A stretch of DNA of 64,000 nucleotides. Source: Rhodanobacter sp. C03 (GTDB lineage Bacteria; Pseudomonadota; Gammaproteobacteria; Xanthomonadales; Rhodanobacteraceae). A program made the position numbers and the translations under genes. A model generated the notes under the pieces. The model worked only from the letters and a program-made list of their open reading frames with translations, ran no database searches and was not told the origin of the DNA. The stretch is taken from positions 62,001 through 126,000 of the forward strand of contig NZ_MUNT01000011.1 of assembly GCF_002001175.1 (NCBI RefSeq), read 5' to 3'. Of the stretch, positions 21,001 through 29,639 are shown piece by piece. The stretch's first letter is position 1, and each line of letters begins with the position of its first letter.

Positions 21001-24000
21001 CTTCCAGGCGGACGGTGCGACCGATGGCAGCGAAGACTCGTTTGCCTACGGTGATCACTCGACTGCATCGGGCGCCAGCAGCTTCGCCGGAGGCACGGAG
21101 AGTGCGGCGTACGGCTTTGGCTCGGGCGCGATGGGCGACAACAGTGTGGCGTTGGGTGCCGGCAGTTTCGCATTCATGACGGGGGCGTCTGCGGTCGGTT
21201 CGCTGGCTAGTGCGATGGGTGAATTCAGCACGGCTACCGGTTACGGCAGCACGGCCAGTGGTGACAACAGCGTGGCCACAGGCAATAACGCGCAGGCCAG
21301 TGGCGTTGGTAGCGTGGCGACCGGCAGCGACAGTGTTGCCAGCGATGAAGGTGCATCTGCATACGGCAGTGGTGCTCAGGCCACCGGCGCGAACACTGTC
21401 GCGATTGGCGAGACGGCGAAGGCCAGCGCCGAGTATGCAACGGCAGTAGGTGCGGAGAGCGAGGCTTCCGGCGAGCAGAGTGCCGCCTTCGGCGCCGGCA
21501 GCGTAGCCAGCGGCGACGGCAGTGTCGCGTCCGGCGTGTTGAGCGAAGCCAGTGGCGTGGAATCGACGGCAATGGGCTACTACAGCCTGGCGTCGGGTCT
21601 GGTATCGACTGCACTTGGTGCGGAGAGCATTTCCAGTGGTTTGACCTCGGTGGCAGTGGGCTTCAACGCGGTTGCATCAAGCGACTACGCGACGGCGGTG
21701 GGCGGCTTGTCAACGGCCTCGGGTCACAATGGAACGGCGCTGGGCAACTCCGCGCAGGCCATCGCCAATGATGCGGTGGCGTTGGGTGCGGACTCGGTGG
21801 CTGATCGTGCCAACACGGTGTCGGTGGGTAGTGCCGGAAAGGAACGTCAGATCACCAACGTCGCGAACGGTACAGCCGACACGGATGCGGTGAACGTGGC
21901 GCAGCTGAACGCGCAGACGGCGTCGACGGCAAAGGCCTCGCACCTGTTTGATGCGGACGGCGCGACCGACGGCAGCGAAGATGCGCTGGCGATCGGTGAG
22001 CACACGGTGGCCGGTGGTGCGAACAGCTTCGCGATCGGCGATGAGAGCGCGTCGTACGGTTACGGTGCGTCGGCCAATGGCAACAACACGGTGGCGCTGG
22101 GCGCCGGCAGCTTCGCGTTTACCGACAACGCCTCGGCAGTGGGCTCGCTGTCCAGTGCGATGGGCGCGAACAGCACGGCGGTGGGTTACGGCAGCGTCGC
22201 CAACGCGGACAACAGCGTGGCGCTGGGTGCGAACGCGCAGGCGGATCGTGCGAACAGCGTGTCGGTGGGTACGGTCGGCGGCGAGCGCCAGGTGACCAAC
22301 GTGGCGGCCGGCACGGTCGCGGCGGGCAGCACCGATGCAGTGAACGGCGGTCAGCTGAAGACCACCAATGATGCAGTGGCGTCGAACACAACGGCGATTG
22401 CCGCGAACACGACGGCGATTGCCGGCAACACGGCAGCGATCGGCACGATCAACAGCACCGCGGTGTTCTACACCGATGCGACGCGCAAGGCGGTGGTGCT
22501 GGGTAATGGCACGACGGCGGTGACGGTGAGCAATGTGGGAGCCGGCACGGCCGACACGGATGCGGTGAACGTGGCGCAGCTGAACGCGCAGACGGCGTCG
22601 ACGGCAAAGGCCTCGCACCTGTTTGATGCGGACGGCGCGACCGACGGCAGCGAAGATGCGCTGGCGATCGGTGAGCACACGGTGGCCGGTGGTGCGAACA
22701 GCTTCGCGATCGGCGATGAGAGTGCGTCGTACGGTTACGGTGCGTCGGCCAATGGCAACAACACGGTGGCGCTGGGCGCCGGCAGCTTCGCGTTTACCGA
22801 CAACGCCTCGGCAGTGGGCTCGCTGTCCAGTGCGATGGGCGCGAACAGCACGGCGGTGGGTTACGGCAGCGTCGCCAACGCGGATAACAGCGTGGCGCTG
22901 GGTGCGAACGCGCAGGCGGATCGTGCGAACAGCGTGTCGGTGGGTACGGTCGGTGGCGAGCGCCAGGTGACCAACGTGGCGGCCGGCACGGTCGCGGCGG
23001 GCAGCACCGATGCAGTGAACGGCGGTCAGCTGAAGACCACCAATGATGCAGTGGCGTCGAACACAACGGCGATTGCCGCGAACACGACGGCGATTGCCGG
23101 CAACACGGCAGCGATCGGCACGATCAACAGCACCGCGGTGTTCTACACCGATGCGACGCGCAAGGCAGTCGTGCTGGGCGATGGTACGACACCGGTGACG
23201 GTTGGCAATGTGGCGAACGGTACCGCCGGCACCGATGCGGTGAACGTGGATCAGCTCAATGCGGTGGCCGAAAACATCGCCGCGAAGGGGAATCCGCTGT
23301 TTGCTGCTGACGGTTCAATGGACGGCAGTGAAGATGCACTGGCGCTTGGCACGCACTCGGTGGCTGGTGGCGCGAACAGCTTCGCGGTGGGTGTTGAAAG
23401 CGCGTCGTATGGTTACAACAGCTACGCCGCCAGCGATTACGCCACGGCCGTGGGCTCCGGCGCTGGGGCCTTTGGTGTGGGCTCGTCAGCATTTGGCAGC
23501 GGCGCAGTGACCTATGCCGACTTCGCGACTGCCGTCGGCTACGGCGCGGTTGCTACCGGAACCAATAGCGCCGTTTTTGGTGTCTATGCCCAGGCCACCG
23601 GTCCGGCCAGCGTGGCGGTGGGTGGTACGGCGGTCGATGAAGACGGTAACCCGTTGGTGCAGGACATGGACGGCAATCCGATCACCATCGGTGCAACCAG
23701 TGCAGGGGTCGCCGGCACGGCAGTGGGCGCCAGTTCGCAAGCCAGTGGATTTGCCGCTTCGGCGTTCGGCGTGGGTGCCTATGCCAGCGGTGAGCAGTCG
23801 CTCGCATTAGGTGCCGTGGCCAATGCCACCGGCGACTTCGCCACTGCCGTCGGCACGCAGAGCGTGGCGACCGGCAATGGCAGCGTTGCACTCGGCGGCA
23901 TGGCAGACCTGCTGCCTGGCGAAGGGTTCTATGTGCAGACGATGGCCACTGGAGAAAATGCCACGGCACTTGGTGCCGGTGCACAGGCAACGGATGACTA

Positions 24001-25534
24001 TGCCACTGCCGTCGGTGCCATCACTGAGGCTGGCTTCGGTGCCACAGCGATAGGCTACTTTGCCTACGCGCCAGGTGAGAATGCCACCGCGCTCGGTATC
24101 AACAGCTGGGCTGCGGGTGCCAGCAGCGTGGCCATCGGCGACACCAGCACCGCCTTGGCTGCCAATAGCGTTGCTCTGGGTGCGAACTCCTGGGCGAATC
24201 GTGACAACACCGTCTCGGTGGGCAATACCGGCACCGAACGCCAGATCACCAATGTGGCGGCTGGTACGGAGGAAACTGATGCGGTGAACAAGAGTCAGCT
24301 GGATGCGGCCGTGGCCGGCGTCTCCAGCGGACTTGGCGATCTCGCCGACAGCGTCGTGAAATACGATGACGGCAACGATGATCAGGTGACCCTGGCTGGC
24401 AGCAACGGTACGCGCATCAGCAATCTGCAGGCCAGTAACGTGTTGAGCGATGCGGCTACCGTGGGGCAGATCGCGGACCTGCTCGGCACCCTCGGCGGCG
24501 GTGCGATGCTGCAGGCGGGTGGCAGCATCGGCATGCCCAGCTATGCGATCCAGGGTGGCAGCTACAGCAACGTCGGTGATGCATTGAGTGCGCTGGATGG
24601 TGTACTCAGTGGGGCGCTGACCAGCATCGCCGGCCTGCAGCAGACCGTCCCCGGTAGCGCCAACGGCCCTCGCGTGGCGGTTGACGGTGCCAGCGACGGC
24701 AGCGATCTGGCCACGGTGGCATCCGGCTCGAGCGGCGTGGCGATCGGTGCCAATGCGGGGGTTGGCGGCGATCACGGCACGGCGGTCGGTGGCGACAGCT
24801 ACGCGGCCGGCCCGAACGACACCGCGATCGGCGGCAACGCCAAGGTGAATGCAGACGGCAGTACGGCAGTCGGCGCCAATACCACCATTGCTGCGGCAGC
24901 AACCAATGCGGTGGCGGTGGGCGAGAGCGCGTCGGTGACGGCGGCTTCCGGCACGGCGATCGGTCAGGGCAGTTCGGTGACGGCAGTCGGTGCGGTAGCG
25001 CTGGGTCAGGGTTCGGTAGCCGATCGTGCCAACACGGTGTCGGTGGGTACGGTAAGCAATCAGCGCCAGATCACCAACGTCGCCGCCGGCACTCAGGCGA
25101 CCGACGCCGCGAATCTCGGCCAGGTACAGGATCAGGTGCAGCAGGCGCTGGTCACCGCCAAGACCTATGCCGATGCCGGCGACCAGCAGACCCTGAGCCA
25201 GTCCAAGGCCTATACCGATCAGAAGTTCGGCAGCTTTGCCACCACCAGCGACGTCAACTCGCTGCGCGACCAGGTCAACGAGCAATTCCATGCGGTGGAC
25301 AAGCGCATGAACCAGGTCGGTGCGATGGGTGCGGCGATGTCGCAGATGTCGTTCAGCACGCAGGGCATCAACACGGCCAACCGGGTTGGCGTGGGCCTGG
25401 GTGGTTACCACGGCGAAGCGGCGTTGTCGGTGGGCTATTCGCGACAGTTGTCGCCGAAGGCGAACGTGACCTTCGGTGCCGCCGTCAGCGGCAACGAGGC
25501 CTCCGGCGGTGTGGGCGTGGGCTTCGGCTGGTAA
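18044..25534 (+). CDS. trimeric autotransporter adhesin (YadA/Hia type)
   Basis: A 2496-residue type V-c secreted adhesin, starting at TTG 18044. The N-terminus (M)NKIYSKVWNKSLGMLVVASEHAK is an extended signal peptide region, with a hydrophobic core and cleavage after SSAHA. A long passenger of left-handed beta-roll head repeats (Hep_Hag type, with S/T-A-x-G motifs such as NSVALGANSQAD and STAVGYGS) alternates with neck and stalk segments (NVAAGTADTDAVNVSQLNAQ). The C-terminal 70-90 residues are the YadA beta-barrel anchor (VGAMGAAMSQMSFS, then NRVGVGLGGYHGEAALSVGYS, ending GVGFGW) preceded by a coiled-coil stalk (NSLRDQVNEQFHAVDKRMNQ). Three subunits share one outer-membrane pore, and binding to host cells, matrix or other bacteria is the usual role. 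Large internal repeats are annotated separately. A good terminator follows. Confidence 0.95.
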   Translation: MNKIYSKVWNKSLGMLVVASEHAKASGKGGASKRLRASAATLAVGLAMAASSAHAAAGVSPCEALYASGHQPTANGADALSCGLDAKADGADTLAFGSNAWASGAASMALGLNSVSSGINAVAAGNSANASGFYSIAIGGQAQATGAPLGGSGPGSLAIGGGDTTAHKNVAGKGSIAVGFGSQADPQGGGDNQGGSAVGVYAQANNGSYNTASGYKAYANAPGVGPDNGGYAVANGAYSSASAAQSTAIGSVAKAAATSASALGFAAQATAANSVALGAGSLANVANTVSVGNAGAERKIVNVAAGTADTDAVNVSQLNAQAATTEKASHLFDADGATDGNEDALAIGTHAVAAGASSFALGEDSASYGASADAEGDFSTAIGAHSFALSDGASALGWGANAVGANSTAVGYGSVANADNSVALGANSQADRANSVSVGTVGNERQVTNVAAGTQSTDAVNKGQLDTTNAAVALNTTNIASNTAAIGTINSTAVFYTDATRKAVVLGNGTTAVKVGNVAAGDVSANSKDAVNGDQLNNTNQAVAQLAGTTVKASRLFDADGATNGDEDALAIGTHSVAAGASSFAIGNESAVYGAGASATGNNTVALGAGSFADVDNASAVGSLASAVGANSTALGYSSTAGADNSVALGANSQADRANSVSVGTVGGERQITNVAAGTVAAGSTDAVNGGQLKTTNDAVALNTTNIASNTAAIGTINTTAVFYADATRKAVVLGNGTTAVKVSNVAAGTADTDAVNVSQLNAQAATTEKASHLFDADGATDGNEDALAIGTHAVAAGASSFALGEDSASYGASADAEGDFSTAIGAHSFALSDGASALGWGANAVGANSTAVGYGSVANADNSVALGANSQADRANSVSVGTVGNERQVTNVAAGTQSTDAVNKGQLDTTNAAVALNTTNIASNTAAIGTINSTAVFYTDATRKAVVLGNGTTAVKVGNVAAGTADTDAVNVAQLNDSMTGATRFFQADGATDGSEDSFAYGDHSTASGASSFAGGTESAAYGFGSGAMGDNSVALGAGSFAFMTGASAVGSLASAMGEFSTATGYGSTASGDNSVATGNNAQASGVGSVATGSDSVASDEGASAYGSGAQATGANTVAIGETAKASAEYATAVGAESEASGEQSAAFGAGSVASGDGSVASGVLSEASGVESTAMGYYSLASGLVSTALGAESISSGLTSVAVGFNAVASSDYATAVGGLSTASGHNGTALGNSAQAIANDAVALGADSVADRANTVSVGSAGKERQITNVANGTADTDAVNVAQLNAQTASTAKASHLFDADGATDGSEDALAIGEHTVAGGANSFAIGDESASYGYGASANGNNTVALGAGSFAFTDNASAVGSLSSAMGANSTAVGYGSVANADNSVALGANAQADRANSVSVGTVGGERQVTNVAAGTVAAGSTDAVNGGQLKTTNDAVASNTTAIAANTTAIAGNTAAIGTINSTAVFYTDATRKAVVLGNGTTAVTVSNVGAGTADTDAVNVAQLNAQTASTAKASHLFDADGATDGSEDALAIGEHTVAGGANSFAIGDESASYGYGASANGNNTVALGAGSFAFTDNASAVGSLSSAMGANSTAVGYGSVANADNSVALGANAQADRANSVSVGTVGGERQVTNVAAGTVAAGSTDAVNGGQLKTTNDAVASNTTAIAANTTAIAGNTAAIGTINSTAVFYTDATRKAVVLGDGTTPVTVGNVANGTAGTDAVNVDQLNAVAENIAAKGNPLFAADGSMDGSEDALALGTHSVAGGANSFAVGVESASYGYNSYAASDYATAVGSGAGAFGVGSSAFGSGAVTYADFATAVGYGAVATGTNSAVFGVYAQATGPASVAVGGTAVDEDGNPLVQDMDGNPITIGATSAGVAGTAVGASSQASGFAASAFGVGAYASGEQSLALGAVANATGDFATAVGTQSVATGNGSVALGGMADLLPGEGFYVQTMATGENATALGAGAQATDDYATAVGAITEAGFGATAIGYFAYAPGENATALGINSWAAGASSVAIGDTSTALAANSVALGANSWANRDNTVSVGNTGTERQITNVAAGTEETDAVNKSQLDAAVAGVSSGLGDLADSVVKYDDGNDDQVTLAGSNGTRISNLQASNVLSDAATVGQIADLLGTLGGGAMLQAGGSIGMPSYAIQGGSYSNVGDALSALDGVLSGALTSIAGLQQTVPGSANGPRVAVDGASDGSDLATVASGSSGVAIGANAGVGGDHGTAVGGDSYAAGPNDTAIGGNAKVNADGSTAVGANTTIAAAATNAVAVGESASVTAASGTAIGQGSSVTAVGAVALGQGSVADRANTVSVGTVSNQRQITNVAAGTQATDAANLGQVQDQVQQALVTAKTYADAGDQQTLSQSKAYTDQKFGSFATTSDVNSLRDQVNEQFHAVDKRMNQVGAMGAAMSQMSFSTQGINTANRVGVGLGGYHGEAALSVGYSRQLSPKANVTFGAAVSGNEASGGVGVGFGW
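18950..19606 (+). repeat. adhesin internal repeat A, copy 1 (657 bp)
   Basis: Identical to 20279-20935 (offset 1329 bp, exactly 443 codons) except for two visible single-base differences (TTAT against TTAC for a Tyr codon; AAG against AAA for a Lys codon). It encodes neck, head and stalk sequence from about VAAGTADTDAVNVSQLNAQ to KAVVLGNGTTAVKVGNVAAG. Confidence 0.9.
20279..20935 (+). repeat. adhesin internal repeat A, copy 2 (657 bp)
   Basis: Second copy of the 657-bp unit, 1329 bp after the first. The region between the copies (19607-20278) is a diverged version of the same head and stalk pattern, so a larger 443-codon period exists. Confidence 0.9.
21875..22491 (+). repeat. adhesin internal repeat B, copy 1 (617 bp)
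   Basis: Repeated at 22550-23166 (offset 675 bp, exactly 225 codons). I see three single-base differences, all third-codon-position, and the encoded segments are the same (DGATDGSEDALAIGEHTVAG to NSTAVFYTDATRKA). Confidence 0.9.
22550..23166 (+). repeat. adhesin internal repeat B, copy 2 (617 bp)
   Basis: Tandem second copy of repeat B, separated from the first by 58 bp. After 23166 the sequence drifts into a related but different module (AAKGNPLFAADGSMDGSED). Confidence 0.9.
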
Positions 25535-25575
25535 GCCGACGGCAGCCCGGCTTGCCGGGCCGCTGGATTTGACCG

Positions 25576-25605
25576 AAACCGGCGCCCTAGCGGCGCCGGT
25601 TTTTT
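25576..25605 (+). terminator. rho-independent terminator after the adhesin
   Basis: AAACCGGCGCC (25576-25586), loop CTAGC, GGCGCCGGTTT (25592-25602), in a T-run 25600-25605. A second GC hairpin (GCCCGG/CCGGGC, 25545-25560) precedes it. It separates the adhesin from the type II secretion operon. Confidence 0.9.
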
Positions 25606-25765
25606 GCGCTGAATGGCTCAATATGTCACGTGTTGGTCAGATCGCTTTCATGTTGCCCCGACCATGCTCGCCTCTCGCTGGCTGGATGTGATACCAATGG
25701 CGGTTACCACGTGGGCGCCGGGGGCGTTGACGGGGCAATCGCATGAACTTGAGTGGGGTGGATGG

Positions 25766-27499
25766 ATGTCGGCAACCATTGAGCCGGTGACCAGCGAGGC
25801 GGGCAAGATGCTGGACGGTCGCGAAGCGGAAGTCTGCGCATGGCTGGTTGCGCGAGGTCGCCTGAAAGACAGCGATCTGGGCCGCGCGCGCCGGTTGCAC
25901 GAGGAATCGTCCGAGGGCACGTTGACTACCCTGATGGCCACGCTTGGACTGGTGTCCGAGCGCGATCTGGCCGAAGCGTGGGCGGAGTTGCTGCAGGTGC
26001 CACTGCTGTCTGCGCGCGATGCGCCGGAACTGCCGCCAGCCGATCTGGACCTATCACTGCGCTTTCTGAAGCAGCAGCACGTGGTACCGGTGCAGGACGA
26101 CAAGGACGGATTGGCGCTGATCGTGGCCGATCCGGCCGATCCGTATCCGCTGCAGGCGGTCGAACTGGCGGCGGGCCGATCGGTCGCGTTGCGGGTGGGC
26201 CTGCGCTCGGAAATCGATGGCCTGATCGAACGTTATTACGGTAGCGGTCGTTCGGCGATGGGCACCATCGTGGAGAACCTCGATGGCAGCGCGGCCGAAG
26301 AGGACGATGTCGAGCATCTGCGCGATCTTGCCTCCGAAGCACCCGTCATCCGGTTGGTGAACCTGATCCTGCAGCGCGCAGTCGAACAGCGCGCGTCGGA
26401 TGTGCATATCGAGCCGTTCGAGAATCACCTGAAGGTGCGTTACCGCATCGACGGCGTGCTGCATGAAGTGGAGGCGCCACCGTCCTCATCCACCGCGGCA
26501 GTGATTTCGCGCGTGAAGATCATGGCGCGACTGAACATCGCCGAGCGACGGTTGCCGCAGGATGGGCGCATCCAGTTGCGCGTGCAGGGCAAGGAACTCG
26601 ACCTGCGCGTGTCGACGGTGCCGACCAGCTTCGGCGAATCGGTGGTGATGCGCATCCTCGATCGCGAATCGATCGTGTTCGATTTCGCCTCGCTCGGCTT
26701 CACCGACCATTTCCAGCAGCGCTTCGTCGACGTGCTGGATCGCCCACACGGCATCCTGCTGGTGACCGGGCCGACCGGTTCGGGCAAGACCACCACGCTG
26801 TACACCGCGCTGTCGCAGATCAACAAGCCAGACGTGAAGATCATCACGGTCGAGGATCCGGTCGAATACCAGATCGAAGGCATCAACCAGATCCAGGTGA
26901 AGCCGCAGATCGGGCTGGATTTCGCCGGTGCGCTGCGCTCGATCGTGCGCCAGGATCCGGACGTGATCATGATCGGCGAAATGCGCGATCTGGAAACCTG
27001 CCGCATCGCGATCCAGTCCGCGCTCACCGGTCACCTGGTGCTGTCGACGCTGCATACCAACAGCGCGGCCGGCGGCATCACCCGATTGCTGGATATGGGT
27101 GTCGAGGATTATCTGCTCGGCTCCACTGTCAACGGCATCCTGGCGCAGCGTCTGGTACGCCGGCTCGATCCGGAAACCGCGACCTCGTATGAGGCGTTGC
27201 CGGAAGTGATAGCGCAGTTCGAACTGGAGAAATACACCGACGAGCGACCGATCCGGCTGTGGAAGCCGGGCAGCAGCGCGGCCAATCCGAGCGGCTACCG
27301 CGGCCGTCGCGCAATCATGGAATTTCTGGTGATGAGCGATCCGCTGCGCAGGCTGGTGATGCAGCGTGCCGACGCCGGCGAGATCGAGCGCCTGGCACGC
27401 GCCGAGGGCATGCGCACGATGTACGAGGATGGCATCGCCAAGGCCGTGGCCGGCATCACCACGCTGGAAGAGGTCCTGCGCGTGTCGCAGGAAAACTGA
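25766..27499 (+). CDS. gspE: type II secretion ATPase GspE
   Basis: A 577-residue AAA-type secretion ATPase that powers assembly of the type II pseudopilus, on the cytoplasmic face with GspF and GspL. ATG 25766 with GGGGTGG upstream is chosen; the frame is open further up. An N-terminal MshEN-like domain spans about 15-160. The Walker A motif is GPTGSGKT at 335-342, the Asp box is around EDPVEYQIEG, and the Walker B/His box runs from IMIGEMRDLET (401-411) to STLHTNSAAG (427-436). The usual four-cysteine zinc site between the Walker B and C-terminal part is missing: the region (about 465-515, RRLDPETATSYEALPE to GSSAANPSGYRGRR) has no cysteine. It is the first gene of an E-F-G-H-I-J-K-L-M-N-D operon of the Xanthomonas xps type. 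Confidence 0.96.
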   Translation: MSATIEPVTSEAGKMLDGREAEVCAWLVARGRLKDSDLGRARRLHEESSEGTLTTLMATLGLVSERDLAEAWAELLQVPLLSARDAPELPPADLDLSLRFLKQQHVVPVQDDKDGLALIVADPADPYPLQAVELAAGRSVALRVGLRSEIDGLIERYYGSGRSAMGTIVENLDGSAAEEDDVEHLRDLASEAPVIRLVNLILQRAVEQRASDVHIEPFENHLKVRYRIDGVLHEVEAPPSSSTAAVISRVKIMARLNIAERRLPQDGRIQLRVQGKELDLRVSTVPTSFGESVVMRILDRESIVFDFASLGFTDHFQQRFVDVLDRPHGILLVTGPTGSGKTTTLYTALSQINKPDVKIITVEDPVEYQIEGINQIQVKPQIGLDFAGALRSIVRQDPDVIMIGEMRDLETCRIAIQSALTGHLVLSTLHTNSAAGGITRLLDMGVEDYLLGSTVNGILAQRLVRRLDPETATSYEALPEVIAQFELEKYTDERPIRLWKPGSSAANPSGYRGRRAIMEFLVMSDPLRRLVMQRADAGEIERLARAEGMRTMYEDGIAKAVAGITTLEEVLRVSQEN

Positions 27500-27500
27500 G

Positions 27501-28718
27501 ATGGCGCAGTTCCGTTACAAGGCGATCAGCGATGCCGGCGAGACGCTGCAAGGTCAGATGGAAGCGGCCAGCGTCGAGGAAGTGATCGGCCGCCTGCAGG
27601 ATCAGGGCCATGTCCCGCTGGAAGCGCAGCCAGCCGATGGCACGGGCGGCGGCAGTGGCCTGGCGGCGCTGTTCAAGCGCGGTCCGTTCACTGGCGACCA
27701 GCTGGCGCAGTTCACCCATCAGTTGGCGACCCTGCTCGGTGCCGGTCAGCCACTGGATCGCGCGCTCAGCATCCTGCTCGATCTGCCCGAGAGCGAGCAC
27801 GCGAAGAAGCTGGTCGAACGCGTGCGCGATCGGGTGCGCGGTGGCAACACGTTGTCTTCGGCGCTGGACGAGGAACATGGTGTATTTCCCAAGCTGTACG
27901 TCAGCCTGGTGCGCGCCGGCGAAGCGGGCGGCTCGCTTGAGGAGACGCTGCGCCGGCTCGCCGATTATCTGGAGCGTTCGCAGGCGCTGCGCGGCAGTAT
28001 CGTCAATGCGCTGATCTATCCAGCCTTCCTGATGGTCGGCGTACTCGGCTCGCTGGTGCTGCTGCTGGCCTATGTGGTGCCGCAGTTCGTGCCGATCTTT
28101 GCCGACATGCAGGTGCCGATCCCGTGGATTACCGAGGCGGTGCTGGCGATCGGCAACACGCTGCAGGCCTGGTGGTGGCTGATCCTGCTGCTGCTTGGCG
28201 GTGGTCTGTTCGTCTGGCGGGCGCGCTTGCGCGATCCGCAGGCGCGGCTGGCCTGGCATACGAAGCTGTTGGGCATCCGACTGGTCGGGCCGTTGCTGCT
28301 GAAGGTGGAGACCGCCCGCATCGCGCGCACGCTCGGCACCTTGCTGAAGAACGGCGTGCCGCTGCTGTCGTCGCTGACCATCGCGCGTCAGGTCACTTCC
28401 AACCGCGCGCTGGACAAGGCGTTGAGCGAGGCACACGAGCAGGTCAAGGGTGGCAACGGTCTGAGCCTCGCGCTGGGCCAGTCGAAACTGTTCCCGCGAC
28501 TGGCGATGCAGATGGTGCAGGTGGGCGAGGAAGCCGGCCAGCTCGACACCATGCTGCTGAAAGTCGCCGATACATTTGAACTTGAGTCCAAACGTGCGAT
28601 CGATCGTTTACTGGCTGCGCTGGTACCGGCGTTGACGATCGTGATGACGGTGATGGTGGCCTTCATCATGGCGGCGATCCTGTTGCCGCTGCTCAGCCTG
28701 ACCAGCAACATCCAATAG
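27501..28718 (+). CDS. gspF: type II secretion inner-membrane platform protein GspF
   Basis: A 405-residue polytopic protein with two repeated T2SSF domains, about 70-195 and 275-395, each followed by a hydrophobic segment. Membrane spans are visible at about 170-192 (AFLMVGVLGSLVLLLAYVV), 220-240 (WWWLILLLLGGGLFV) and 375-400 (IVMTVMVAFIMAAILLPLL). The motif FTHQLATLLGAGQPLDRAL and the repeat IARTLGTLLKNGVPLLSSL are typical. It forms the base of the pseudopilus and contacts GspE and GspL. The ATG is one base past the gspE stop codon. Confidence 0.96.
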   Translation: MAQFRYKAISDAGETLQGQMEAASVEEVIGRLQDQGHVPLEAQPADGTGGGSGLAALFKRGPFTGDQLAQFTHQLATLLGAGQPLDRALSILLDLPESEHAKKLVERVRDRVRGGNTLSSALDEEHGVFPKLYVSLVRAGEAGGSLEETLRRLADYLERSQALRGSIVNALIYPAFLMVGVLGSLVLLLAYVVPQFVPIFADMQVPIPWITEAVLAIGNTLQAWWWLILLLLGGGLFVWRARLRDPQARLAWHTKLLGIRLVGPLLLKVETARIARTLGTLLKNGVPLLSSLTIARQVTSNRALDKALSEAHEQVKGGNGLSLALGQSKLFPRLAMQMVQVGEEAGQLDTMLLKVADTFELESKRAIDRLLAALVPALTIVMTVMVAFIMAAILLPLLSLTSNIQ

Positions 28719-28752
28719 ACACGCAACCCTTCGCAAACCCGAGGTGATCTCC

Positions 28753-29178
28753 ATGCAGTACAGGCAACCACGACGACTCGGCTCGAACGCCGGTTTCACC
28801 CTGCTCGAAATGCTCGCGGTGATCGTGCTGATCGGCATCATCGGCACCATTGTGGTTCGCTCGGTCAGCGGCAGCGTCGACAAGGGCAAGTACGGTGCCG
28901 GCAAGGCGCAGCTGAACACGCTGGGCCAGGACATCGATGGTTACGCGCTGGACAACGGCAGTCCGCCGCAGCAGTTGGAGGATCTGGTGGTCAAGCCGGC
29001 CAATGCACCCAACTGGCACGGCCCGTATGCGAAGGAGTCCTTGCTGAAGGATCCGTGGGGACATGAGTTTGGTTACAAATATCCCGGCGATCACGGCAAT
29101 TTCGACCTGATCTTCTACGGTCAGGACGGCAAGCCGGGCGGTGACGGCTACAACGCTGACGTGGGTAACTGGCAGTAG
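28753..29178 (+). CDS. gspG: major pseudopilin GspG
   Basis: A 141-residue pseudopilin. The prepilin peptidase site is visible as AGFTLLEMLAVIVLIGIIG: cleavage after Gly17, with Glu at +5. The C-terminal domain carries KDPWGHEFGYKYPGDHG and DLIFYGQDGKPGGDG, the T2SSG calcium-binding loop pattern. The protein forms the shaft that drives substrates through the secretin. ATG 28753 is chosen, with GAGGTG about 7 bases upstream; GTG 28744 is possible. No prepilin peptidase gene is present in this window, so it must be encoded elsewhere. Confidence 0.96.
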   Translation: MQYRQPRRLGSNAGFTLLEMLAVIVLIGIIGTIVVRSVSGSVDKGKYGAGKAQLNTLGQDIDGYALDNGSPPQQLEDLVVKPANAPNWHGPYAKESLLKDPWGHEFGYKYPGDHGNFDLIFYGQDGKPGGDGYNADVGNWQ

Positions 29179-29180
29179 CC

Positions 29181-29639
29181 ATGATCGCTTCACGCGCCCG
29201 CGGCTTCACCCTGTTCGAAATGCTGGCGGTGATCCTGTTGATCGGCATCGCTGCTGCCGCCGCATCGATCTCGGTGACGCAGGGTCTGGCCAGTGCGCGC
29301 GTGCGTGCCGCGAGCAGCGAGCTGGCCGCCGCATTGCGGGCCACCCGCACGCAGGCCATCGTGCGCGGTGAAGAACAGAACTTCGACGTGGATACCCGTG
29401 CGGACAGCTATCGCAATGTGAAGCAGCAGGACGTGCGCCTGCCGAAGGGTCTGCGCGTGAGCATCACCAGCGCGAAAGAGGATCAGCCGAACGATCACAC
29501 CGGGCGCATCCGTTTTTTCCCGGACGGCAGTTCCACTGGCGGGCGCATCACCTTGCAGAGCGGCAAGCGCCAGTGGCATGTCAATGTGTCCTGGCTGACC
29601 GGCGAAGTGCGCGTGGTCGACACGGTGGCCGCGCGATGA
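29181..29639 (+). CDS. gspH: minor pseudopilin GspH
   Basis: A 152-residue minor pseudopilin with the prepilin cleavage motif RGFTLFEMLAVILLIGIAA. The C-terminal globular domain is short and Arg-rich (GRIRFFPDGSSTGGRITL), as is usual in GspH. It starts 2 bp past gspG and its stop codon overlaps gspI (ATGA). Position, cleavage motif and the FFPDGSSTGG pattern together support GspH. It is thought to sit under the pseudopilus tip. Confidence 0.92.
   Translation: MIASRARGFTLFEMLAVILLIGIAAAAASISVTQGLASARVRAASSELAAALRATRTQAIVRGEEQNFDVDTRADSYRNVKQQDVRLPKGLRVSITSAKEDQPNDHTGRIRFFPDGSSTGGRITLQSGKRQWHVNVSWLTGEVRVVDTVAAR

Noticed and set aside
18680..21058. 792-codon open frame on the minus strand opposite the adhesin
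   Set aside because: It is an antisense shadow produced by the repetitive GC-rich adhesin codons; the encoded product is His/Arg-rich with no domain and no ribosome site.
18950..23166. CRISPR-like or satellite array
   Set aside because: The repeats are hundreds of bases long, in frame and coding; no short direct repeats with unique spacers.
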